From contig JACRPC010000012.1 of assembly GCA_016214125.1 (NCBI GenBank), forward strand, positions 124,001 to 188,000: DNA of 64,000 bases, written 5' to 3'. Made by a program: the position numbers and the translations under genes. Positions 45,841 to 53,312 of the stretch are shown here, piece by piece; the first letter of the stretch is position 1; the number at the start of each line of letters is the position of its first letter. The DNA comes from Rhodospirillales bacterium (lineage in GTDB: Bacteria > Pseudomonadota > Alphaproteobacteria > Rhodospirillales > WMHbin7). The notes below the pieces were generated by a model, which was not told where the DNA came from, did no database searches, and saw only the letters and a list, made by a program, of their open reading frames with translations.

Positions 45841-46893
45841 ATGCCCCCAACCGCCTTCCATCCCAACCGCCCGGTCGCTCTGTGGCTGCTCGCCATGGCG
45901 GCGATGGTGTTCGTCATGGTGGTGCTGGGCGGCTTGACGCGGCTTACCCATTCCGGCCTGTCGATGGTGGAATGGCAGCCCTTGATCGGCGCGCTGCCGC
46001 CCCTAAGCGAGGCCGAGTGGGCCATCTTCTTCGAGAAGTACAAGCAATTCCCCGAATACCAGAAGCTCAACGCCCACATGACCTTGGCCGAATTCAAGGG
46101 CATCTTCTGGCTGGAATATTTCCATCGCCTGTGGGGCCGTGCGATGGGACTGGTGTTTCTCCTGCCCTTTCTCTGGTTCCTGTTCAAAGGGCGGATCGAT
46201 CGGGCGCTGGCGCCGCGCGTCGCGCTGATCTTCGTGCTGGGCGGGCTGCAAGGCGTGCTCGGCTGGTTCATGGTGAAAAGCGGCCTGATTGATCGCCCCG
46301 ACGTCAGCCAATACCGGCTCACCGCCCATCTGGGCGCCGCCTTCCTGATCCAGGCGGCGCTGATCTGGGTGGCGCTATCGCTGCTTTACCCGCGCACCGT
46401 CTTCACCCATCCCGAGCGCGCCCTTGCCTTGCGCCGCTGGCTGATCGGGTTGCTGGCGCTGGTCTCGCTCACCATCGTGGCCGGCGGCTTCGTCGCTGGC
46501 ACCGACGCCGGCTTCAAATTCAACACCTTCCCGCTGATGGACGGCAAGCTGGTGCCCACCCATTTTCTCTTTCCCGAAAGCCCCTGGTACGTGAATCTGT
46601 TCGAGGACGAGGCGACCATTCAATTCAACCACCGAGTCCTGGCGATCGTCACGGTGATCGTCGCCTTCGTCGCCTGGATGAAAAGCCGCTCGGCCGCCCT
46701 GCCCGCCCGCGCCCATCGGGCCTGCGACGCGCTGGGGTTGATGGCGCTCGTCCAGGTGGGGCTGGGCATCGCCACCCTGCTTCTGATCGTGCCGGTCTGG
46801 CTGGGCTCGCTCCATCAGGCGGGTGCGGTGGTGCTGTTCACCCTGGCCCTGTGGGCGCTTCACGAACTGAGGCCTTATCCCAATCTGCGTTGA
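45841..46893 (+). CDS. ctaA: Haem A synthase (COX15/CtaA)
   Basis: A 350-residue inner-membrane protein with eight hydrophobic helices in two similar halves. Haem-ligand histidines sit in EYFHRLWGR, LTAHLGAAFL, FNHRVLAIV and LHQAGAVVL. It converts haem O to haem A for aa3-type cytochrome oxidase, so the organism should have such an oxidase. A GGAG site precedes the ATG. Its TGA stop lies inside the palindrome that starts repeat copy 4. Confidence 0.96.
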   Translation: MPPTAFHPNRPVALWLLAMAAMVFVMVVLGGLTRLTHSGLSMVEWQPLIGALPPLSEAEWAIFFEKYKQFPEYQKLNAHMTLAEFKGIFWLEYFHRLWGRAMGLVFLLPFLWFLFKGRIDRALAPRVALIFVLGGLQGVLGWFMVKSGLIDRPDVSQYRLTAHLGAAFLIQAALIWVALSLLYPRTVFTHPERALALRRWLIGLLALVSLTIVAGGFVAGTDAGFKFNTFPLMDGKLVPTHFLFPESPWYVNLFEDEATIQFNHRVLAIVTVIVAFVAWMKSRSAALPARAHRACDALGLMALVQVGLGIATLLLIVPVWLGSLHQAGAVVLFTLALWALHELRPYPNLR

Positions 46894-46977
46894 TCGTAAC
46901 CGATCAACGCGCCCTCAAGCGGCCCAAGCGCTCGCCTCCGGCTCGCTTGGCTTTCGCGCCACAAGGCGCGCGGCCCC
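46888..46977 (+). repeat. Dispersed GC-rich intergenic repeat, copy 4 with flanking palindrome
   Basis: The palindrome CGTTGATCG-TAAC-CGATCAACG (46888-46909) overlaps the ctaA stop codon. It is followed by the repeat core at 46911-46977 (CCCTCAAGCGGCCCAAGCGC, then CTCCGGCTCGCTTGGC, then TTTCGCGCCACAAGGCGCG). Blocks match copies 1 and 3 in order. Confidence 0.65.
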
Positions 46978-47000
46978 AAGCGCGATCGATGGCGCGGCCG

Positions 47001-47037
47001 ACCAAGATGCCATGAGTCACGCTCATCGCATCTTGGT
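47001..47037. terminator. Hairpin between convergent ctaA and thpR
   Basis: ACCAAGATGC at 47001-47010 pairs with GCATCTTGGT at 47028-47037, extended inward by ATGAG/CTCAT across one C-C mismatch, with a five-base loop. There is no T-run on either strand. It probably serves as a shared 3' boundary for the two convergent genes. Confidence 0.55.
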
Positions 47038-47038
47038 A

Positions 47039-47578
47039 TTACCCCGCCAACGGGTAACGCGCCAGCGCGGTATAGTGGGCACCGGCACGGCCGAGCACGC
47101 TTTCGAAGAGCACGACATCGCCGATGGCGATCGGCCCCAGGCGAAAAAGGCCGTTGCCCGACAGATACTCGGCCAGCCGGCCAGTCGGCGCGTCCTTGAG
47201 ACGGGCCAGCGTGACGTGCGGGGTGAATTTGCGGCCCTCGGGCGCCAGGCCGGCGCGGACCATCGCCGCCTCGACCCGGCCTTGCAGAAGAACGAGCGCT
47301 TCGCACGCCTCCACCCCCACCCACAGCGAACGCGGTTTGCGCCCGCCGGCCCCGAACACATTGACGCCGGTCAGGGTGACGTCGAAGGCCGGCGCGCGCA
47401 GGCGGCCCAATTCGACGTCAAGCGCCCGCGCCGTCTCGTCGTCGGTTTCGCCGATGAAGGCCAAAGTGAGATGCAAATTCTCGGGCTCGACCCAGCGCGC
47501 GCCGGGCAGGCCCGCACAGAGCAGCGCCAGACACTGGCGCAGCTCGGGCGGAAAATCGATCCCGACGAAGAGGCGCAT
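47039..47578 (-). CDS. thpR: RNA 2',3'-cyclic phosphodiesterase (2H family)
   Basis: A 179-residue 2H phosphoesterase with the two HxTx motifs: H36-LTL (EPENLHLTLAF) and H121-VTL (FTPHVTLAR). It opens 2',3'-cyclic phosphates on RNA ends. It is the third gene of an operon with an arylesterase and a FIST protein; its start shares one base with the FIST stop (TGATG). Confidence 0.93.
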   Translation of the reverse strand: MRLFVGIDFPPELRQCLALLCAGLPGARWVEPENLHLTLAFIGETDDETARALDVELGRLRAPAFDVTLTGVNVFGAGGRKPRSLWVGVEACEALVLLQGRVEAAMVRAGLAPEGRKFTPHVTLARLKDAPTGRLAEYLSGNGLFRLGPIAIGDVVLFESVLGRAGAHYTALARYPLAG

Positions 47579-48705
47579 CAAAGGAACAGCGCCAAGGCGC
47601 CGGTCTGGGCGTGGATGCGATGGCGCCAGATTTCGCCCCCGGCCAGAAAGCCGATCAAGGGCACCTCGCCCAACTGCTCGCGCACCAGAGCCAGCTCGGC
47701 CCCGTTTTGGCCGAACATGGCGCCGCCTCGGGCGACGCAGGAGACGAAAATCGCCGCCTTGGGCGCCTGACCCTGGGCGCGCTGCTTGAGATCGGCGAGC
47801 ATCCGGCTTAGATCCTCGCGGGCGAAATCGGGATCGCGCCGCAAGAACATGATCCGCTCGCCGGCGGTGGGCTCGGCGCCGATGGTGATCCAGCCGCGCA
47901 CCGGATCGATGGCGGAAATCACCCGCACCACCCGCTCGCCGGTATCGGACCCCGCCACCGGCAGGCCGACCTGGACGTCGCCCGGCACCGGCGGCAGTTC
48001 GCCCAGCAGATCGCGCAGCACCGAAGCCGCCGGGCGGCCGTCGAGCCGAACCAGCACGTTGTCCATGCATTCGGTGATTTCGTGGTAAGGCCCGAGCGAG
48101 CGGCAGCCTTGCGCCAGGCCGACCGTGATCGGCACTTTGGCCGACACCAGCAGGCCCGAGGCCGCCGCCGAAACCGGCTTGTGCGCCACCTGCAAGGGCA
48201 GGGCCTGGCCCTTGGGCGCGGCGATGTGCGCCATCAGGCCGCCCATGACGAAGCCGTCGATGGCGGTGGCCAGGCCGTTGACCAGCGCCGGCAGGCGCGG
48301 ATGGCGGGAATCGGCGTGCAGAAGCCCGAAGCTTGGCCGGTTGCCCGCCGACAGCCAGGGCCCGGCGGCCTGGCGAAGCCCGGTCAGGTCCTTGCCGTTC
48401 GAGGTGAAGATGCGGAACAGCGCCGGCTCGATCGCCAGCGTCATCGCCGCCAGCGCCGGCTGGCCCCGATATTCGGTTCCGCCGGCCATGACGCCCAGCC
48501 CGACGCCGCCCACCCAATGCTCGATCTTGGTGGTCTCGCGCAAGAAGGTGAGCACGCTGGGCAGGTCCTTGGCCAGTTCGGGCGTCAGATAGACGAGGCC
48601 CAGCGAATGCCCGGCGCTGGCGCCGCCCAGCGTGTCGACGCAGGCCTTGACCATCGGGCCCCAGCTCTTGCCCTTGACGTGCGCCAGGCGGACGAAGGCG
48701 CTCAT
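47578..48705 (-). CDS. FIST-domain sensory protein
   Basis: A 375-residue protein made of a FIST N domain (about 20-200, including HWVGGVGLGVMAGGTEYRG and FGLLHADSRH) and a FIST C domain (about 215-360, including YHEITECMDNVLV and PLIGFLAGGEIW). FIST domains are thought to bind small ligands such as amino acids and usually accompany signalling proteins. Here there is no attached output domain and no kinase nearby. It overlaps both neighbours (ATGA with the arylesterase stop, TGATG with thpR). Confidence 0.85.
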   Translation of the reverse strand: MSAFVRLAHVKGKSWGPMVKACVDTLGGASAGHSLGLVYLTPELAKDLPSVLTFLRETTKIEHWVGGVGLGVMAGGTEYRGQPALAAMTLAIEPALFRIFTSNGKDLTGLRQAAGPWLSAGNRPSFGLLHADSRHPRLPALVNGLATAIDGFVMGGLMAHIAAPKGQALPLQVAHKPVSAAASGLLVSAKVPITVGLAQGCRSLGPYHEITECMDNVLVRLDGRPAASVLRDLLGELPPVPGDVQVGLPVAGSDTGERVVRVISAIDPVRGWITIGAEPTAGERIMFLRRDPDFAREDLSRMLADLKQRAQGQAPKAAIFVSCVARGGAMFGQNGAELALVREQLGEVPLIGFLAGGEIWRHRIHAQTGALALFL

Positions 48706-49364
48706 CCCTTGAGCCCATCGATCAGGCGGCGCACCTTGGGCAGGATGCCCTCGACGATGCGCTCGACGCCCAGGGCGGTGGGATGCAGCCCGTCGCCCTG
48801 ATTGAGATCGGGCCGGGCGGCCACGCCCTCCAGAAAGAAGGGATAGAGATCGACCTTGTGCTTGTCGGCCAGCCGGGGATAGACGGCGTTGAATTCGCCG
48901 GCGAAGGGGCCCAGATTGGGCGGCGCCTTCATCCCGGCCAAGAGCACCCGCACGCCCTGGCTCTTCAAGCGCCCGATGATGGCGTCGAGATTGGCAAAGG
49001 TCTGGGCCGGATCGAGGCCACGCAGCATGTCGTTGGCGCCCAATTCGACGATCGCCGCCTGCGGCCGCTCGGCCAGGGCCCAATCGAGCCTTGCCAATCC
49101 GCCCGCCGAAGTGTCGCCGGACACGCCGGCATTGATGACCGTCACCTGATGTCCCTTGGCCTTCAAGGCCGCTTCCAGCTTGACCGGAAAGGCCGCGCTG
49201 GCCGGCAGATTGTAACCGGCGGTCAGGCTGTCGCCCAAGGCCAGAATTTTCAGAGATTCCGCCGCCCGGGCGGCGCCGTCCGAGAAGGCGTTGACAAGCA
49301 TTGCCGCCAGCCCAAATGCGGGTAGGATCAGCTTGCTTCGCCGCCTGCCCCAGGAAAGATTCAT
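48702..49364 (-). CDS. tesA: Arylesterase/lysophospholipase, SGNH hydrolase (TesA family)
   Basis: A 220-residue secreted hydrolase. The signal peptide (n-region RRRSK, then LILPAFGLAAMLV, cleavage near AARAA) needs the ATG at 49364, which has AAGGAG at good spacing. SGNH motifs: GDSLTAG (S46), GVSGDTS, GANDM and DGLHPT. Periplasmic TesA hydrolyses acyl esters and acyl-CoA thioesters. Its start codon overlaps the start codon of the divergent ABC transporter gene by two bases. Confidence 0.94.
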   Translation of the reverse strand: MNLSWGRRRSKLILPAFGLAAMLVNAFSDGAARAAESLKILALGDSLTAGYNLPASAAFPVKLEAALKAKGHQVTVINAGVSGDTSAGGLARLDWALAERPQAAIVELGANDMLRGLDPAQTFANLDAIIGRLKSQGVRVLLAGMKAPPNLGPFAGEFNAVYPRLADKHKVDLYPFFLEGVAARPDLNQGDGLHPTALGVERIVEGILPKVRRLIDGLKG

Positions 49365-50061
49365 GAACCGCTCCTTCATCGACGCCGGCCCCGCCATCGC
49401 GCTTGCCGACATCCATCTTAGGCTGCCCAGCCCGGCCGGCGAGGTCAATATCCTGCGCGGCATCGATTTGATCGTGACCGCCGGCGAGGCGCTGGGGGTG
49501 GTCGGCCCCTCGGGTTCGGGCAAATCGACCCTGATGATGGTGATGGCCGGACTGGAACGCCCGACCGAGGGCCGCGTCCAGGTCTTGGGCCGCGATCTGG
49601 GAACGATGGACGAGGACCAACTGGCCCTGTTCCGACGCGATTCCATCGGCATCGTCTTTCAATCCTTCCATCTGGTGCCGACCATGACCGCCCAGGAGAA
49701 CGTCGCCATTCCCCTGGAGCTGGCCGGCCAGCCCGACGCCTTCGCCCGCGCCCAGGACCTCTTGGATCAGGTGGGGCTGGCGCAGCGGCGCGTCCACTAC
49801 CCGTCGCAGCTTTCTGGCGGCGAACAGCAGCGCGTCGCGCTCGCCCGCGCCTTCGCCGCCCGCCCCCGCCTGTTGCTGGCCGACGAGCCCACCGGCAATC
49901 TCGACGGCGCCACCGGCCAGGCGGTGATCGATCTGCTTTTCGATCTGCACGACCGCCAGGGCACCACCCTGGTGCTGATCACCCATGACCGCGCCGTCGC
50001 CTCGCGTTGCGGCCGGACCGTGCAGTTGAAGGATGGCCGCATCGAAGGAGAAGGCCCATGA
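49363..50061 (+). CDS. ybbA: ABC transporter ATP-binding protein (YbbA/LolD-like)
   Basis: A 232-residue ATPase with Walker A GPSGSGKST (48-56), the signature LSGGEQQR, Walker B LLLADEPTGNLD and the switch histidine in LITHDR. It belongs to the group that works with FtsX-fold permeases in extraction of lipoproteins or other envelope substrates. AGGAAAG precedes the ATG. The conserved pairing with tesA and with the large permease at 50774 supports the YbbA assignment. Confidence 0.92.
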   Translation: MNRSFIDAGPAIALADIHLRLPSPAGEVNILRGIDLIVTAGEALGVVGPSGSGKSTLMMVMAGLERPTEGRVQVLGRDLGTMDEDQLALFRRDSIGIVFQSFHLVPTMTAQENVAIPLELAGQPDAFARAQDLLDQVGLAQRRVHYPSQLSGGEQQRVALARAFAARPRLLLADEPTGNLDGATGQAVIDLLFDLHDRQGTTLVLITHDRAVASRCGRTVQLKDGRIEGEGP

Positions 50062-50777
50062 CCGCCAAGCCGGACAAGGAGAAGAAAACCCCCTTCGATG
50101 CCGAGCGGGCGCCGCGCTACGACAGCACGATCCAGGCCGTCATGCCGGGATACCAGTCCTTGCACGCGCTGGTGAAATTCCTGCTGGCCGATTGTCTGGG
50201 CGATGAGGCGCATCTCTTGATCGCCGGGGTCGGCACCGGGCTGGAAATCGAAATTCTGGGAAACGCCAATCCGGGCTGGCGCTTCACCGGCTTCGATCCG
50301 TCCGAAGGTATGATCGACCAGGCCAAGGCGCGGATGGACCGCACCGGCCTGGCCGAGCGCGCCCGGCTGGTGGTGGGCGCGATCGACGATCTCGACCCCG
50401 CCCCCGCCTTCGACGCCGCCACGCTGCTTCTGGTCATGCATTTCCTGCCCGACAACGGCGCCAAGCTGGCGATGCTGAAAGGCATCGCCCAGCGCCTGAA
50501 GCCGGGGGCGCCCCTGGTGCTGGCCGATCTGCACGGCGCATCGGATACCGCCCGCCACGCCAGGCTGATGAAGGTCTGGCGGCATTGGCAATTGGCCCAT
50601 GGGCTTGACCCCGAAGACGTCGAGAAGGGCTTCCGCTTCATCGCCAAGAACGTCCATTTCGTGCCGGAAACCCGCCTGTTCGCGCTGTTGCACGAAGCGG
50701 GCTTCACCGGCATCGAGCATTTTCATCAAGCCTTCCTGGCCGGCGGCTGGCTGGCCTTCCGCCACGGGCGATCATGA
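50058..50777 (+). CDS. Class I SAM-dependent methyltransferase
   Basis: A 239-residue protein with the SAM motif LIAGVGTGLEIE and post-motifs FTGFDPSEGMIDQAK and LLLVMHFLPDNG. It overlaps the ATPase gene before it and the permease gene after it, each by four bases (ATGA), so it is locked into the transporter operon. The substrate is unknown. Its insertion between the two transporter subunits is not part of the familiar tesA-ybbA-ybbP arrangement. Confidence 0.88.
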   Translation: MTAKPDKEKKTPFDAERAPRYDSTIQAVMPGYQSLHALVKFLLADCLGDEAHLLIAGVGTGLEIEILGNANPGWRFTGFDPSEGMIDQAKARMDRTGLAERARLVVGAIDDLDPAPAFDAATLLLVMHFLPDNGAKLAMLKGIAQRLKPGAPLVLADLHGASDTARHARLMKVWRHWQLAHGLDPEDVEKGFRFIAKNVHFVPETRLFALLHEAGFTGIEHFHQAFLAGGWLAFRHGRS

Positions 50778-53293
50778 GACTGGCCTTCACCTACGCGAAG
50801 CGGGAATGGCGGGCCGGCACCCGCGGCTTCCGCATCTTCCTGGCCTGTCTGGCGATCGGCGTCGCCGCCATTGCCGGCGCCGGCTCGCTCTCCAAGGCGG
50901 TGCGGGCCGGGCTTGATGCCGACGCCCGCCAGCTACTGGGCGGCGACGCCAGCCTAGCCCTCTCGCATCGCCCGGCCAGCGCCAAGCAACTGGCCGCCCT
51001 GCGCGAGCAGGGTGCGGTTTCCGAGACCATCGAGATGCGGGCGATGGCGATCGCCCCCGATGGCAAGCGTTCGCTGGTCGAGATGAAGGGCATCGACCGG
51101 TTCTACCCGCTGTTCGGCCAGCTTGTCTTGGAGCCGCCGATGGGCGGCGATCTCCTGGCCTTCAAGGATGGCGCCTGGGGCGCCGCCGTCGATGCCAATC
51201 TCTTGGCCCGGCTAGGACTGGCGCTGGGCGGACGGGTGAAGGTGGGCGACATCCAGGTCGAGCTGCGCGCCATCGTGCAGCGCGAGCCCGATCGCATCGC
51301 CTCGCCCTTCGTGCTGGGGCCGCGCCTGCTGATCGATCTGGCCGCGGTGGGCGAAACCGGCCTGGTGCAGCCGGGCAGCCTGATCCGCTATCTCTACCGG
51401 CTGGCGCTTAATCCCGGCGTCGAGCCGACCGGCTGGGCCGGGGAACTGGAACGCCGCTTTCCCGATGCCGGCTGGCGCATCCAATTGCCCGACGAGGCGG
51501 CGCCCGGTTTCAAGCGCTTCCTGGGCAACATGACCCTGTTCCTCACCTTGGTCGGGCTGACCGCGCTGTTGGTGGGCGGGGTCGGCGTCGCCAACGCGGT
51601 CGCCAGCCATATCGAGGGCCGCATCCGCACCATCGCCATGCTGAAATGCCTGGGCGCGCCGGGACGCCTGATCTTTTCCGTTTACGCCATCCAGATTCTG
51701 GGGCTGGCGGCGATGGGCATCGCCATCGGCCTTCTGGCCAGCCTCGCCATACCGCCGATCGGCGCCGCCTTGTTGGGCGAGGACTTGCCGACCAAGGCAC
51801 GGCTGGGCCTTTATCCCGGCGCGCTCGCCTTGGCCGCCTTGTTCGGCCTGTTGATCGCGCTCGTCTTCGGGCTCTGGCCCTTGGCGCGCGCCCGCGACAT
51901 TCCCCCGGCCGCGCTGTTGCGCGACCTTGTCCAGAAGGGCCGCCGTTGGCCGCGCTGGCCCTATCTGACCGCGCTTGGCCTGGCGGCGATCGGGCTGGGC
52001 TGGCTAACCATCGCCACCGCCGCCGATCGCTATCTGGCGAGCTGGTTCGTCGGCGTGGCGGCCATCTCGCTTGCCCTGTTCCGACTGATGGCCTGGGGGC
52101 TTTCGCGCTTTTCCCGCCGAGCCGCCGCGTGGCTGGCGACGCGCCCTGGCCATCCGGCGCTGCGCCAGGCGCTGGCCAATCTGCACCGGCCGGGCACGCC
52201 GGCCGCCAGCGTGGTGGTGTCGCTGGGCCTTGGGTTGGCGGTGCTGGTGACACTGGCCCAGATCGAAGGCAACATGCGCCGCCAATTGGAGCAGCGCCTG
52301 CCCGAGGAGGCGCCTGCCTTCTTCTTCATCGACATCCAGGCCGATCAAGCCGAGGGCTTTCGCCAGACCGCCGAGACGGCCGGCGCCACCGAGGTCAAGA
52401 TGTCGGCCACCGTGCGCGGCCGGCTGGTGGCCTTGAAAGGTCAGCCGGTAGAAAAGGCGCGCATCGCGCCGGGCGCCCAATGGGCGATCCAGGGCGATCG
52501 CGCCTTCACCGCCCAAGCGCGTCCGCCCGAGGATTCCCGCATCGTCGCCGGAACCTGGTGGAAAGCCGATTACGCCGGTCCGCCTTTGGTGTCGATCGAC
52601 GCCAATCTCGCCAAAGGCATGGGGCTGCAGGTGGGCGATTCCCTCACCGTCAACATTCTGGGTCGGCTGATCGAGGCCCGCATCGCCTCGCTGCGCGAGA
52701 TCGATTGGGGTTCGGTGACGATGAATTTCGCCTTCGTCTTCACGCCCGCCACGGTGGCCGGCGCGCCGCACACCTATCTGGCCACCGCCAAGGCCCCGCC
52801 CGCCCTGGAAGACGACATCGAGCGCGCGGTGACCGACCGCTTCGCCAATGTCTCGGCCATTCGGGTGCGCCAAGCGATCGACAGCGTCAAGGACGTCTTG
52901 AAGGCCTCGGGCGCCGCCTTGGGTCTGACCGCCACCATCACCATCGCCGCCGGCGGGCTGGTGCTGGCCGGCGCGGTGGCGGCCGGCCATCGCCGACGCG
53001 TCTACGAGGCGGTGGTGCTTAAGGTGCTGGGCGCCACAAGGCGCGATCTGATGCTGGCCCATCTGGTCGAGTTCGGGCTGATCGGCATCGCCACCGGGAT
53101 TCTGGCCGGGGTGATCGGCACGCTCGCCGCCTGGGGTATCCTGGAAGGGCTGATGCGGATGGAATGGGTCTTCCGCCCGCTCGCCACCATCACCACCGTG
53201 GTCTTTTGCATCCTGGCGACGCTGGCCGCCGGCTTTGCCGCCACCTGGCGCGCCCTTTCCGCCAAGGCGGCGCCGTATCTGAGGAACGAATAG
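50774..53293 (+). CDS. FtsX-fold ABC transporter permease (YbbP-like)
   Basis: An 839-residue permease. An N-terminal helix (FRIFLACLAIGVAAIAGAGSL) is followed by a large periplasmic domain, then a first FtsX-like helix group (from about 258: LFLTLVGLTALLVGGVGVANAV), a second periplasmic domain, and a second FtsX group near the C-terminus (LGLTATITIAAGGLVLAGAVAAG to FCILATLAAGF). The double FtsX layout matches YbbP. With YbbA it forms an envelope export or lipid-handling transporter of poorly defined substrate. Confidence 0.92.
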   Translation: MRLAFTYAKREWRAGTRGFRIFLACLAIGVAAIAGAGSLSKAVRAGLDADARQLLGGDASLALSHRPASAKQLAALREQGAVSETIEMRAMAIAPDGKRSLVEMKGIDRFYPLFGQLVLEPPMGGDLLAFKDGAWGAAVDANLLARLGLALGGRVKVGDIQVELRAIVQREPDRIASPFVLGPRLLIDLAAVGETGLVQPGSLIRYLYRLALNPGVEPTGWAGELERRFPDAGWRIQLPDEAAPGFKRFLGNMTLFLTLVGLTALLVGGVGVANAVASHIEGRIRTIAMLKCLGAPGRLIFSVYAIQILGLAAMGIAIGLLASLAIPPIGAALLGEDLPTKARLGLYPGALALAALFGLLIALVFGLWPLARARDIPPAALLRDLVQKGRRWPRWPYLTALGLAAIGLGWLTIATAADRYLASWFVGVAAISLALFRLMAWGLSRFSRRAAAWLATRPGHPALRQALANLHRPGTPAASVVVSLGLGLAVLVTLAQIEGNMRRQLEQRLPEEAPAFFFIDIQADQAEGFRQTAETAGATEVKMSATVRGRLVALKGQPVEKARIAPGAQWAIQGDRAFTAQARPPEDSRIVAGTWWKADYAGPPLVSIDANLAKGMGLQVGDSLTVNILGRLIEARIASLREIDWGSVTMNFAFVFTPATVAGAPHTYLATAKAPPALEDDIERAVTDRFANVSAIRVRQAIDSVKDVLKASGAALGLTATITIAAGGLVLAGAVAAGHRRRVYEAVVLKVLGATRRDLMLAHLVEFGLIGIATGILAGVIGTLAAWGILEGLMRMEWVFRPLATITTVVFCILATLAAGFAATWRALSAKAAPYLRNE

Positions 53294-53312
53294 GCCGGTC
53301 GAGGCAACCCGA

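Noticed and set aside
47001-47037. Hairpin as a classical intrinsic terminator
   Set aside because: The stem is strong but no T-run follows on either strand, so it is reported only as a probable 3' boundary.
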